Below are positions 23,501 through 35,138 of a DNA stretch of 64,000 bases, piece by piece. Origin of the DNA: Takakia lepidozioides (Eukaryota; Streptophyta; Takakiopsida; Takakiales; Takakiaceae); contig CM060731.1 of the NCBI GenBank assembly GCA_030704615.1, forward strand, positions 37,820,001 to 37,884,000, read 5' to 3'. Both the position numbers and the translations under genes were made by a program. Numbering within the stretch: the stretch's first letter is position 1; the number at the start of each line of letters is the position of its first letter. The notes under the pieces were generated by a model. The model saw nothing but the letters and a program-made list of their open reading frames with translations. It was not told where the DNA came from and did no database searches.

Positions 23501-26069
23501 GACCCCACATTCTAGCAATGACTAGGGTTTGCATAGAGAGTATACTTCCAATAGAGGTTGAGTAAAGCCTGTGTTGTAGATTCTATTTTAATGTCAAATT
23601 AAGTATACCTATGACTATTATGTGATTTTGCTTCTGAATGTGTTTGAGAAAGGTTTCGCCCTCATTTATGAAGAAACATCTTGTGGTTTGAATAGAAGAG
23701 GAATGTCTCTGGTTGCAGTTCTGAGATAACACTACTATGGTTGGTGTTGACTGAGAATGTGTATTGGGGGATGGGCCCGGGTAATCAGCGGTTGCTCTTT
23801 CAACGGATCATAAGCCCAATCGAACTGATGAACGACAGCGGATTGAGGATGCTGGAGGGGTTGTCATGTGGGTTGGTGAGATTACCCTTCAATAGTTTTT
23901 TGTAAGAGACCAATGTGCTTTGTATTCGGGTGTTAGACGCCTGTGTATGTGTGTGTACCTGTTCTGTCCGGTGGACTTGAGAGGAGAGACAGATGTGTTA
24001 CAGTGTCAGCTAGTTTTTGAGCAGATACCATGGTAGTGCAGCTTGGCATGAAATGCTGGTTGCCAGACTATTCAGTTGCTCAAGTGATTGTCCATGTAAG
24101 CTGTAGCTCTTGCTTGGCTTCTTAGGTGTTGGTTATGTACGAATTATGTTTTACTGCCACTGCACTCTCTCCAGAAAATCAAAGCAATTGACTCAAACAG
24201 TACCAGCTCTTGAGTTGACGATCTCATGCTGGTAGTACATGAGGACACAACCTGCCTCCTTGCACCCTAGCACGGTCAATGATTGCATGTGGTGATTAAA
24301 ATTATGGCCCTTGCTTGTGGCTTAAGGTGCCAGTTCTGCACTTCCTGACAGCATTTGGGGATGGTAAGTAGTGTGAGACCCATGGCTGATGAAGAAGGTG
24401 TTTATCGCAGGCACTTGGAGGGTAGGAGGTGTTCTTGCAGTATCTCGTGCATTTGGTGACCGACTGTTGAAGCAATATGTTGTGGCCGAGCCTGAGATTC
24501 AGGTAGAGCTCTTTGTCTTGTGCTTGAATGAACCAGTTATATAGTTTCGTATCGTTGGTATGTTACACCTGCAGGTCACAGTTTATGACAACTATCATAT
24601 CAAATTAAAACTGGGATGCACATCAGTGGTCAGCATTAACTTGGAGAATGCTAGAGCCTGTACACTCCAATTTCTGTACTGACAACTGAAATATTGTACG
24701 TCAAGGAATGATGTGGAGAGTGACAGGTGTTTTCTGGGACTTCCCTGATTTGCTGGTGGTTGAGTTGTCATGTTTGATGCGGTGGACTTATGCAGGAGGA
24801 GACTATCAAAGACGATGTCGAGTTTCTCTTGCTTGCGAGTGATGGTTTATGGGACGTTATATCAAATCAGGTTTGATCAAGAAGCTAGTGTAATCCCCAC
24901 TGGTATATTTGCACATTTTAAGCAGGCATTCTTGGGAAGGGATCTACAGCAAGTTGAATGCCTTTCCCAAGTGTTGTTGTATGACCTGTTGATGACCTTG
25001 TCTGGTTCATCTCTGTTGTAAGGGATGAATGGCCCCATGTTATCCAGCTTATTGAACACTCCCCATGGTCTCGCTTCTAGCATAGGTTCTGCCCTCTGCC
25101 TAGTCCACCTGGCCCCAAATTGGGTCTCTCCTGTTTGCGGAGCCAGTTGGGGCTGTGGTACAAGAGTTTACCACACATCCAAAAGAAACCCTCTGACATG
25201 TGTTCAGATTATCACACAAGCATGTAATGGCAGACTGTTTTACCGCTGTCATATGTCATCAAGTCACCAGAGAGCATGTAAGTCAGGGGGGTTGGGGGGG
25301 ACATCCGCTCATCCATTAGCCAGGTGCAAGCTTATATTCCTGGCTGCCTAGCTCTCTTTGACTTTAATTGCTTGCAGATGTGGTGGAAATTTGGGGGTGG
25401 ACCTCTTGAGAAATCTTCAGCTTTTAACTCGTATCACTAAGCGCAGTAAAGTTGCTTCTGATGAACATTTTCGCATCTGGTCCTAAAAGAGTGTTTGCTG
25501 AAGTAGTGGACCAGATTTCATTGGTTGTTTTGAGGTAGAAATCCCATCGCAGCTGCATCTACATTGCCATACCTTCTACTCTATTCTGTGAGCTCTGCCA
25601 GTTGATCCGAGGTAGAAGCCACCCTTTATGCCTACTAAATCTACAGTGGGGTACCAAAGAAGTATATTACAATGTCGTTTTGTGTATGTGTTCTCACCTC
25701 CATGAACATATGACTCTATCAACTGTCACCACCACAAACGTCATATTGCAGCTTTAGATGACCACTTGGATAGTAAAATGAGACCATGGATTGGCAGTGA
25801 GAAATGCAGTGAATTGGATTATGATCAACTAGCAGGAGACCCATGTCTTTCCATAACACCGTCACCATGGCACCATAGTTGTAATGTAATGCTTGCCAGT
25901 AAGATTGGGGAACGCTGAGGAGAGTGACACTCTGCATGTGCAGGATGCGGTGACAATGGTGCAGTCAATACCGGATGCTGAGGAGGCTGCCAAGAGGTTG
26001 ACTGAGCAAGCCTACAGTAAAGGGAGTGCAGACAATATTACTTGCATTGTTGTCCGCTTCCATCACTAG
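20536..26069 (+). CDS. PP2C: Protein phosphatase 2C, WIN2/At4g31750-like clade
   Basis: Eight exons, all phases consistent: 20536-20612, 22304-22431, 22737-22835, 23064-23222, 23789-23875, 24411-24502, 24796-24870, 25944-26069. They give 280 residues, slightly shorter than the ~311 of Arabidopsis WIN2. The 77-bp first exon ([13 protein letters not shown] to VSGGGL) joins across a 1.7-kb intron to [12 protein letters not shown], which matches the N-terminal pattern of this clade. The metal- and catalysis-related motifs are present: SMED (E46, D47), VFDGHGG (D68), [25 protein letters not shown] (D230) and GSADNIT (D269). The expected activity is Mg2+/Mn2+-dependent Ser/Thr dephosphorylation. 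The protein has no signal or membrane segment. It looks functional, and the C-terminal tail after the last motif is very short (VVRFHH). Confidence 0.93.
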
Positions 26070-27140
26070 CAATTGGTACCATGTCTGTTGCTCTATGTGT
26101 ACAACTTGGAAAGGTCACTGAGGTTATGCATTCTGAGAAGCAAGCAGCTGGGCAAATGCTGATACTAGTTTCTGCATCAATGTGCGGAGGATCCCTGACA
26201 GCAACAAGAAAGTGTCATCTAATGACTACGGCACTCAAAGTTTTTCTCCTCAGCCTGTCTGTTGCTTTGTTGGTCCATCTGGGACTTCGGTGGACTCACC
26301 ATCACTGAAGTGGAGGGGAAGGACTTTGTTTCTCACGGATGCAGGATGTCATAAGCAGGCAGCAAGCACTGCACCCGTTCGAGTTTGGTGGTACAAATGG
26401 AGAAGTATGAGACACTATACCGAGCACTGCAATCTGTGTAACTAAGAAGACTCGCCCCTGTGCCTGATTCCGTATTTATTGCAGGAAGGGCAACCACCAC
26501 TAGAACACATTCTTGGTAGTATGAGGGGCCTTCACTCGTTTCTTTTCTTTGCTTTTTCCTTCTGAGCGTCTGGAATGGTATTATAGGTTCAAGATTTCTG
26601 GCACGAATTTTTCACTTTACAGTTCTGTTTTCTGGCCTGTAAATGGTCAATATCTCTTCTCGTAAGAGATACAGGGATGTTGCATTTTACTTGGGCAGGT
26701 GCTTTGGGGCTATCCGTACTTTCCTGGCATCTTTTGCAGCGTGTGGTGAGTTTTGCGACAATTTCATGTAATTTGTGATGTATTTAACAAATTGTCCTCA
26801 AGTACTCTCTCTTTAGCAGTCTATTGAAGATTAAGGGAAGAAGCAGCAGAGACTAGCTTTCCTGCTTCTTTCTCTCCCAAAGGAAACCTCTCTACAGTGG
26901 ATGAGGCAGATTCTGTTTTAAGCATCGTTGACTTAATAGCAGTCCTATGCACTAGTCTGCATTCCTTGTATGATTCCTCTTTAGCTACATTGTGCTCTTC
27001 ATATTTAATGAGCTGTCCCCCCAATAGTCATTAGGTGGTCGATTCTGCCACTTTTTGGGTTATCTTACGAGGCATAATCTTGCCCTCATTTTGTCCCTTT
27101 TTTTGTGGGCAAATATGGATCCTTTTCCACGGACATTGGC
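26070..27140. other. 3' UTR and spacer after the PP2C gene
   Basis: Non-coding by inspection. Small open frames (for example 26182-26445) follow the phosphatase stop and have no motif, so most of this is probably UTR and spacer. Confidence 0.5.
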
Positions 27141-27292
27141 AGTTAGTAACCACTATCTATGTCTACTGACATATTACATGGTGTAATGGGCCAGGCTAGT
27201 AGCCAGCAGACCTGCCAGTTAGTAACCACTATCTATGTCTACTGACATATTACATGGTGTAATGGGCCAGGCTAGTAGCCAGCAGACCTGCC
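27141..27292. repeat. Perfect 76-bp tandem duplication
   Basis: The 76 bp at 27141-27216 are repeated without any change at 27217-27292, beginning AGTTAGTAACCACTATC in both. Complete identity points to a very recent event, or to an assembly artefact. Neither unit is coding. Confidence 0.95.
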
Positions 27293-28010
27293 CCAATACC
27301 GTACATCGTTTTAGCTCTGTCAATCTTTAAGATTCAAGATTCAAGATGCAAGATGCAAGTTCATTTTTTGCTTTGAAATAAATCTTTGTGATTGAACAAC
27401 CTATGAAAAATAAATGGATGAATTTATAGATGAAAGTATAGTCAATCTTGGATAAATGTTACTTGTTTTTTTGTTACATCATCATAAACGTTATGATTAT
27501 TGAAGGGAAAAAATTAAAACCCTTGTCTGCTCAAAGGCCGCCAGAAGACGTGCTCACAGTGGACCGTGCTGATTACTCAGAGAACGATAATCTGGCTAGA
27601 GAACGAAATAGCTGCTAGGTGAGCAGAAAGAAGGGGGAGCCATAGCTTGGGAGAGGGAATGAGAAGAATTAAGGAAAAGACATAAGCATCTGAGCCCGGG
27701 GCAATGTACAAACCTTCACCCCTATCCGCCTAAGATGAAGAAGAGGCAAGATAAGAACATAGTTATTTGTGAAAGTGGAGCCAAGCATATTTTTGTCATT
27801 CTTAATGTATATTTTTACAGCTTAAAAATAATAATTCTTTATTCAAAAATGCATATAATTCATGTAAGCCCTCTAGTAATTATGAATAGATAGTAAAAAT
27901 TTGGAAGATCGTACAGTGTTTATTATCAAGGACGAGAACATGACTGAACACAAACAAGATATCAGACTAGAGGTACAAAACTAGACAAGAAGTCAAGGTC
28001 GGCGTGGTCG
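27293..28010. other. AT-rich spacer before the gypsy relic
   Basis: Short slippage repeats (AAGATTCAAGATGCAAG-like) lie at 27329-27360. The rightmost ~110 bp could be the outer part of the retrotransposon's 3' LTR, since on the minus strand they carry an AATAAA-type signal. I could not confirm this because the other LTR lacks that part. Confidence 0.4.
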
Positions 28011-28168
28011 AATGCATGATGGGTAAACATGAATAAAGATGATCTTTATAACAATGGACAAAAGTACAAGATACTGGAACTCGACTGAATACTGGAATGC
28101 TGAAAACTGGACTAGAGTATTGGAAGCTGGACTGGAGTACTGGGACTGGGAACAAGAGTAGCTTGAAC
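28011..28168 (-). repeat. Partial 3' LTR of the gypsy relic
   Basis: Direct-repeat partner of 30425-30610. It starts AATGCATGATGGGTAAAC and ends AGAGTAGCTTGAAC in plus-strand reading. Its upstream half has been removed by the deletion that also removed the 3' half of pol. Confidence 0.65.
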
Positions 28169-28297
28169 AAATTTGTCATTCTCTGTGAATCATGTCAATG
28201 GTGCAGCAATTTTGGAGTAGTCATTGATGAAGATTCTATAGAAATTTGCAAATCCTAGAAAACATTATACGTCTGGACCGAAATTGGTTTAATCTAC

Positions 28298-29629
28298 TCA
28301 ATGATGGTTTGTATTTTTCTTCTGATCCATAAAGACGTATTTGTCGGAAATAATATAGCCCAGAAATTCGACCTCAGATTGATGGAAAAGACATTTTTCC
28401 AACTTGGCATATAGTCCTTTTTCTCTTAATTTATCAAGAACAAGGCGTACACGTCGGCCATGTTCTTCTTCATTTTGTGAAAATATCAAAATGTCGTCCA
28501 CATAGATGACTACGAAGTCATCTAAAAATTCTCGAAAGATGTCATTCGTCATATGCTGAAAAATTGCTGGAGCATTTGTAAGACCAAAAGGCATAACACT
28601 GTATTCGAAATGTCCATATCTTGTTCGAAAAGTTGTTATCCATTCGTCTCCTTCTTTTATCCGTATAAGGTTATAAGCTCCTCTCAAGTCAATTTTGGTG
28701 AAAATCGTCGCTCGTCCCAGCTGGTCGAGAAGCCAAGAAATCAGCGGCAACGAAAAACGATTCATAATTGTGACTTGGTTAAGACCGCGATAGTCTACAC
28801 ACATGCGTAATGATCCGTCTTTCTTTTTCACCAACAAGATAGGCGTCCCCGCAGGTAATTTTGAATGTCGGATGAAGTGCTTCGACAAATTTTCATCAAT
28901 GTATTCACGTAATGCAGCCAACTCCGTCTGGGATAAGTTATAGATTGGGCCGAATGGTGGTTGGGCTTCTTCTTGTAACTCAATTGCACAGTCATAAGAT
29001 CGATGTTCTGGCAATATGTCTGCATTTTTCTTCTCGAAGACATCCTTAAAATCTTGATATTGAGCGAGTAATGTTGAAGTACCTTTGCATGTTGTGGTCT
29101 TGATTGGAATCGCATAAAGTGCAAATGTCGCATCATTTTTTGTAGCTCTCACGAAATCTCTAGCTCCAAGGAACATGGGTTGAATACCTTTGATATTTCT
29201 ACATTTTTGCTTTGCAGAAATTTTTCGCGATCGCCAATCGATGTCAGGATTGTGAAGTACGAACCAGGGAAGTCCAAGGATCACATGATTCGTTGGAAAC
29301 TGCATGACGTTGAAAACAATATGTGATGCTTGATTTGTAAGCTTCACTTCAAGTGGTTGAGTTTCATGATCAACATTTCCTGATGCTAACGGTCGTCCAT
29401 CGATGACTTCAACGGGGGCCGAAAGTTTCTTCTTTACGAACGTTAAATTGTGTTGTTTCGCAAAGTTTTTGTCAATAAAAGATGTTGAAGCCCCTGAGTC
29501 TAAAAATGTTTCTACAGAGAAATCTCGATTTTGCACTCTGATTTTTACCGGAACTGTGAAGCAAGGTACAGGGCCTGGAGGTAGAAACAGACCTTGTTTC
29601 GGTGAGGAATTTGTGGTGTCCAACTGCAT
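28298..29629 (-). pseudogene. Gypsy pol fragment: aspartic protease and reverse transcriptase
   Basis: A 443-codon open frame on the minus strand. The aspartic protease signature FLDSGASTSFID is near residue 43. The RT palm motifs are visible: LLVKKKDGSLRMCVDYRGLN, KIDLRGAYNLIRI, FGLTNAPAIFQ and the catalytic YVDDILIFS near residue 375. The frame continues degenerate beyond its stop to about 28169, and no RNase H or integrase follows. Fragment of a mobile element, not a cellular gene. Confidence 0.85.
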
Positions 29630-29634
29630 GGTCC

Positions 29635-30419
29635 CTACTGTGACTGAACATCTTCGTTTTCCGACCTCCTCGTATCGAACACTTGAGTTGCGCCCCGAGC
29701 TTTAAACCTTCTCTTGTTGGGGCAGTTAAATGCTATGTGATATTCTTCTCCACAATAGAGACATAATCCATTCGAATGTCGTCTTTGTTTTTCTTGTGGC
29801 GTCAATGGCTTGAATTGGACAACATCAATCCGCATATGATCACTACCGGATGTCTGAAGGATCATTGTGTTTGGTGCCGTAGTTCAGCGGCATGATGCGT
29901 CGTCGACCATCCAGATCGCTTCTCTTGACATCTTTCGAACAAACGATTATCGCATGCAATGACTTGGGTGATGAATTCACTTAGTGTACTCACGTTTGGC
30001 ATTGTCAGCAACAAATCTTTTACATCTTTTTTTAGCCCACATCGAAACTGACTAATGAGGCTCTTCTCATTCCAGTCGAGGTCGCACACAAGTTATCGAA
30101 ATTCGGCAGCATAAACGAAACCAGGACGTGCTCATTGTCGAAGATTTCGCATCTTTGTCTCTGCAACTCTCTCTCTATCATTCTCTCCAAACGTTGTAAT
30201 GAACTCTGACATCAATGCTTCAAAATTGTATAGTAAATGTGAATTGTTTTCTAATAGCGGTGCAAACTAAGATAGGGCAGTGCCTGATAGAAGGGTGCCC
30301 ATGAATCTCACTTGAATACCTTCATCGGGGTAGCGTTGTGGATGTAGTCGTAGGAACAGTCGTACTTGTTGAACAAAACCACGAAATCTTGATCTCGTGC
30401 CATCAAATTTCTCAGGCAT
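29635..30419 (-). pseudogene. Gypsy gag relic with CCHC zinc knuckle
   Basis: From the ATG at 30419 the reading starts MPEKFDGTRSRFRGFVQQV, typical of gypsy gag. It is broken by a TAG near 30270 and a TAA near 30095. Residues of a capsid-like domain follow (SLISQFRCGLKKDVKDLLL), then, in another frame at 29865-29635, the zinc knuckle LCLYCGEEYHIAFNCP. At least two nonsense changes and one frame change make it non-functional. Confidence 0.8.
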
Positions 30420-30424
30420 GCTCA

Positions 30425-30905
30425 AATGCATGATGGGTAAACATGAATCAAGATGATCTTTATAACAATGGACAAGAATACAAGATACTGGAACTCGACT
30501 CGAATACTGGAATGCTGGAAACTGGACTGGGGTACTAGATACTAGAAACTGGACTAGAGTACTGGAAGCTAGACTGGAGTACTAGGACTGGGAACAAGAG
30601 TAGCTTGAACTTGTGTTGCCTCCTATATATACTGGCTACTAGAAACTTCCCTAAGAAACTTCCCCAATGGAGGTTTCTTGATGGAGAAGTTTCCTTAAAC
30701 AAATGAGGTCTCTTGATGGAGAAATTTCCTCCAAAAGAAGCTTCATGAGCAGTTCCCCAAATTACTCTCGATAATTTGATAAACTCCCGGTAACTTGGTA
30801 ATTCATGGTAACTCATGGTAGATCATGGTACATTATGATAACATGATAACTTGGTAACTTCTGGTATTTACTCCTGGTAAGTTCTTCTGGGCTATGTCCG
30901 TGACA
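30425..30905 (-). repeat. 5' LTR of the gypsy relic
   Basis: The inner part (30425-30610) matches 28011-28168 over about 158 bp, apart from a 28-bp insertion of short ACTGGA/ACTAGA-type repeats. On the minus strand it starts TGTCACGGACATAGCCC and has a TATATATAG-like box near 30631, as expected for a promoter-bearing LTR. The outer limit is inferred from the TGTCACGG start. Confidence 0.55.
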
Positions 30906-31567
30906 TTTATTAATAAATATCGTGGTAATAGGATTTGAGCCCTGAATCACCCGGGTGGCACGTAGGGTAATATCCTCATTTATGGCATGCACAAGAAGTT
31001 GAACTCTAGACCTAAAGGCCAAATAAAACTGGTTCTGATCATGAATTGTTCATCCAGTCATTCATTAGAAAGATTGACAGAATATTTTGGTGGCAACTGT
31101 CTCGATCGAATTGGAAGTGTAATCGAAAGTATCGGTGCTAAAATAGCGATAAGCAGTTGAACCCTTTGCGTAGTCCTGCCAAGACCACTGTCCCTGTTTT
31201 CTAAGAAAAAATTTAAGGAAAAATATTATTTGTTATTTGTTATTGAATACCTACTCTCCTCTATGTTAAAACACCTCTCTAATTATTACATTCAATATAC
31301 ACCTCTAAACTAGTTGGATCAAATAAGGAGTAATCCATTCTGGCCACTAACAAATCACCTCCGTGAATAACAGCCCCTAAAGTTGGTGACACACTAACTT
31401 AACATTCAGTTAAGTTAAATTAACACTCACTTGATGTCCACGGAGAGATGCTTCATCTTTATCTTTCTGTATATATATATATATATATGATGCCAACCGC
31501 GCAAGTAAGAGCCTCTTCCCCTTGTGGGCACTGCTTTCAGGGTGGGCTCTATCCGCACCATAACCTA
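30906..31567. other. Non-coding spacer with a TA microsatellite
   Basis: Low-complexity AT-rich DNA with a (TA)9-type run at 31470-31488. No coding signal seen. Confidence 0.5.
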
Positions 31568-32620
31568 TCACACAATGGCTAGTTGACCACTTTCAATCTT
31601 ACGTTTATTAAGGATTAAGAATGTGAATGATGTAATAGTTGTGAAGTGCAAGGCTTGTAGTAGAGGTGTAGTGTATTTGGGTGGTAGGTTGAGATTATCT
31701 TTCAAACCTTGGATATTATGGGTATGAGCACCGTCCCGGACATCCGCAGTGATGACGGTCAGAGGTGTCGTGTTCCAGCCTCGCTGATGGAGGGCACGTA
31801 TGATTGGGTCATATTTTTTCGTGTTTGTACATAATTGATTGATCTGGATTTTGATCATGGCAGAATGCGAATTCCAAATAATGTATTTTGAGATATGGAA
31901 GCGGTTCCGTTGGCGACAATGTCAGTACAAGAAGTTCCTGGACTAGCAAAATATTTGGGCATAGCCTTGCCAAGCAAAGGCACGGGTGCCCTTGGGAGCA
32001 TACACACAGTAGTATAGTGTGGTCTGGTGGGCGACCTTGGAACGTGCCTGCATTTATGAGATTAAACCATCTGGATTTCGGATGTGAAGTTAGAATTTTG
32101 TGTAGTTCTTTAACCCTTTGGTTATGTCTAGGTACCCGCAACCCATGAATTATGGGGTGGTTGCAATGGAGAAGTAAGTGTGGCCATGTGTCTATTTGGG
32201 ATGAACATAACATGCAATGTTTATTAGGATATAATAATGGTCAGAACAAATTCCGTCGTTGATTGCCCATGTGTTGATCATACCAAAATTTCAAAGTTTG
32301 TTTGAATTGTGCATCAGTAACCCTTGGGGATGTCCAAAAATGATTAGACATACTATGTAGCAGGTGCGGGGACGAGACCCACTTAGATATGTAGGAATTT
32401 ATGTAGGTGCGGGATTCTTGTATGTGTAGTTTGGCCTTGAATGTATGTGCAGATTCAGTATAGGTCCTATGGTCGGGAATCTCGCCCTTGTTGATATGAG
32501 CCAAAACGGATATGTGTGCGACCGGCCGGCGCCAAGTTGAGCAAGATGGTGTGCTATGTCCTTACTTATTATGTCTGTGTGAGATCGAACTTTATGTATA
32601 TGGATTTGAGCGGTAAAGAT
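31568..32620 (-). pseudogene. 3' portion of a degenerate non-LTR retrotransposon (RNase H, zinc finger, C-terminal domain)
   Basis: Read on the minus strand, three blocks in different frames follow one another. At 32620-32521 is an RNase H end (KVRSHTDIISKDIAHHLAQL). At 32504-32241 is a linker ending near QRRNLF. At 32213-31568 is a zinc-finger-like block (CMLCSSQIDTWPHLLLHC) followed by LCPNILLV, then YDPIIRALHQRGW, ITADVRDGAHTH and LNKRKIESGQ. I recognise this C-terminal arrangement from a group of plant and algal non-LTR elements. It may be a restriction-like nuclease domain, but that is inference. Several frameshifts and stops show that it is dead. The RT part is not present nearby. Confidence 0.6.
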
Positions 32621-33764
32621 GATACAACATCGACGATTCCTTCTATAACTGTAATATCAGGATGGTGAATCTGTGATGATGGCTTGCAGATTTGGTTGGT
32701 GAGAAGGTTTAGGGAGATATCTTTAAACACTATTTGATGACACCTTCATGAGTGCTACTGAGGTCTGAAGAAGAGATGAAGCATCAGTGCTACCATTGTA
32801 CGTGTCATCAATGTCTTGTTATGAGGTGGATCAAAAATCCAACATTAAGTTGCATTTGTGGATTAAAAATCTGAGGCTCCACATTGGTCTAGATTTTGCC
32901 GTGAGAGCCAAAAGGTTGAATTACAAGTGCTTTTGTAGATTTAGAATCCTCTGTATTTCGTTATGTAATTGTAAATTTAAGAATCAACTAGATGAAATAT
33001 CAAATCATGAGAGCAACGATGAGGCAAAGATTATGTCTTATTTTCAGCCATCTCATTAAACGTTATCTTGCATCTGATTGACTTATCATGAGTTTTTTTT
33101 AATACCAGACCAGTATTGATAATACCCTGGTATTGATTTCTAAAAACTCTTGCTATTGATACCCTTAAAACACCACACCAATCAGGTATTATTGATACCG
33201 CCATGGTATCCAAATCTCACATTTTTGCCAATACCAGTACCTCCCTAGGGTCACAATTGGTCGGAGGCCTATATACCAGTAACAGCCTAGTGTGTTCAAA
33301 ATACGATACCAAGTCCAAGACTGGTCCAGTCGATTAGCATAGGCAAGTACGGTATAACGGATGAAAGTAGGTTTCACTACCATTCTCAAAGAAAAGCCAT
33401 ACCCAACTTGCCGCTCTATTAAGGTATTATAGAATGAAAGGGGATATCCTTATGATCAAATTTAAAAAGCGACAAGGAAAAACTAATCCTATGAATGGAG
33501 AACAATTCAATAACAAGCCCAACAGAAGAGCCAAATGGTAAGCAAAGAAGCCTAATGCCCAAAGACTGGACAAAGCAACCCAACAACAGAACAAGAACAG
33601 AGAGCAAAAAGAAGCACAAAAACAGCAAACTAGTGAAACCCGGCTCAAAATCGAGATTCGCTTTACTTTTGGTGTTGCAGACCTTGAAATGTTCGAGAAG
33701 CTTCTGGCGCTCCGCCATTCTTCATGCTCGTAGGTCCCATCTTGTCTGACCAGCGACGCCAATT
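32621..33764. other. Spacer with CCAGTATTGATA-rich repeat and the interior of an LTR-element remnant
   Basis: 32621-33080 shows nothing clear. 33080-33390 is rich in ATACCAG and TATTGATA words in both orientations and resembles 56940-57650, so it is probably the same dispersed repeat. 33400-33764 is the internal start of the element whose LTR is listed next. It reads away from that LTR on the minus strand and contains no second LTR. Confidence 0.45.
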
Positions 33765-34004
33765 TGTTGAAACAACTGCTCGGATCCAGTGTCCGGGAAA
33801 TAATTTCAGTTGAACCAGCCAGTAGCCCGCTCATTCCCAGCAACAATCGTCTAAGTGGGTTGGGCAGTTGGTTGCTGCCCCTTAGTGGTAACTATACCCG
33901 GTCAATTTCCGAGATAAATTCTTTACAACCGGTAATATTCCTAATGATTTATTTTGTGTTCAGCTATAAATCCGGCCCTTATAAATATCAATTGGTTGAC
34001 AACA
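33765..34004 (-). mobile_element. Short LTR with adjoining primer-binding-like site
   Basis: On the minus strand the 240-bp segment begins TGTTGTCAACC and ends GTTTCAACA, giving a 5-bp inverted terminal repeat. It has a TATTTATAAGG box near its start. It is followed directly by AATTGGCGTCGCTGG, which resembles the primer-binding junction of plant gypsy elements (AATTGGCGCCG...). No partner LTR was found, so the element is truncated. Confidence 0.5.
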
Positions 34005-35138
34005 CAAGTGTCAAATATAAGTAAATAATAATAATAAAAAATAATCACAACCAGTTTTAAGCAATTCAAACAAGTGAAGAACATTGTATCGTTATAGAAG
34101 TTGGACCTGTCAATGCCTTCAAACCACATGGAGGCCAAGAATTGAACCCGCGTGGACAGGTGAGCTGTGATAGCAGGCAGCGAGTGCAAGCAGGCGTGGG
34201 GCTGGGGAAGTCGCCTCCTTCTCCCTCATTTTCTAGCTCTGTTGGTGCCCCACTCACCATGCTATCAGGGCTGCATTTAGAGCAACGTCCAGACTTAGTA
34301 GGGTTTGCCCACGGGCCCGCCCTCTTGAGTTCAAACGCCCTTCCTCGGATGTAACCCGGCCTAGCACGTTGGATTTATGCCATGTGGCAGCCTTAGACGG
34401 CCATTTCCATTTTTTGTAATATAAGAAGGGCCGGAATCCGTCCAGGCCGGCAGATTTCCTGTCTGTAATGAAATGGAAAGGCAACTATCCTTCTTAAAAG
34501 TAGGGCACCCGGTTGATTTCCGCTTCTGCCATTTTTTCCCCTGGATCCATTTCCTGAGGTTTCATATTTCATTCGGAAATTCTGTAATTCAGTCGGCTAG
34601 CTTGTAACTGGCTGCCGGTTCTCCCCGGACGTTGCTCCGATCCATCCAGACTTTGAATAACTTCACATTCGGGCCCCAGTGGTTGCTCAGGGCTTGACCT
34701 AGTACAAGGCTATATGGCAGCACCTCGCTGTGCAACCTGGCAGGGCAGCACCGGCCAGAAAAGTGCGTGGCCTTCTTGGGGCTGCTCCACTTGTCGCTGG
34801 CAAAACTGACAGGGAGTTACTTCTGACATTGTCTGAAGTTGAATGTTCTGTTGATAAGTTAAGCGAGCAAGCGCTTTGTATCTGCCTCTTTGGATCTCTG
34901 TGTCAGCAACCGTAGGGTCCGCAGAGGATGCGAGCTACTAAGGTCTTTGCAGGCGTGAAATTCAGGGGGCAGTATGTAAGCATCGACACTAGAAACTTTG
35001 CAGTGTGTGTCTGGGCAAAGCTCAAACAAAATTGATCAGTATGTTTGGGCACCAGCGTTTCTGAGAGGGTGCGGAACTTCCGACTGCTGCAGATCCCTGT
35101 AGAGAGAGAGAGGGGTAGAGCATTACAAATCGAGTAAG
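34005..35138. other. Spacer upstream of sPLA2, possibly containing LTR remnants
   Basis: A segment starting TGTAACCCGGCC near 34351, with a TAATATAAGAAGG box, looks LTR-like, but no second copy or clear primer site supports it. A GA-rich stretch at about 35099-35113 lies just before the sPLA2 start and is probably leader sequence. No coding sequence recognised. Confidence 0.4.

Larger units (their letters stand above)
28011..30905 (-). mobile_element. Internally deleted Ty3/gypsy-type LTR retrotransposon
   Basis: Minus-strand element reading LTR (30905-30425), gag (30419-29635), zinc knuckle, protease and reverse transcriptase (29629-28298 and onward to about 28169), then a partial second LTR (28168-28011). 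The reading after the RT palm continues through a CFLGFANFYRIFINDYSKIA stretch and breaks off at 28169, exactly where LTR-like sequence starts. RNase H and integrase are therefore missing through one deletion. The gag ATG lies within a few bases of the first LTR, so leader and primer-binding site also seem lost. The 5' LTR begins TGTCACGG on the minus strand. No convincing target-site duplication was found. It cannot move by itself. Confidence 0.75.

Noticed and set aside
33427-33846. Minus-strand 139-codon frame with hydrophobic segments
   Set aside because: It crosses an LTR end and primer-site-like junction, so it is mobile-element leader sequence; the hydrophobic runs come from T-rich DNA.
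34351-34690. Possible plus-strand LTR starting TGTAACCCGGCC
   Set aside because: No second copy, no target duplication, and only a poor primer-site resemblance, so not called as an element.
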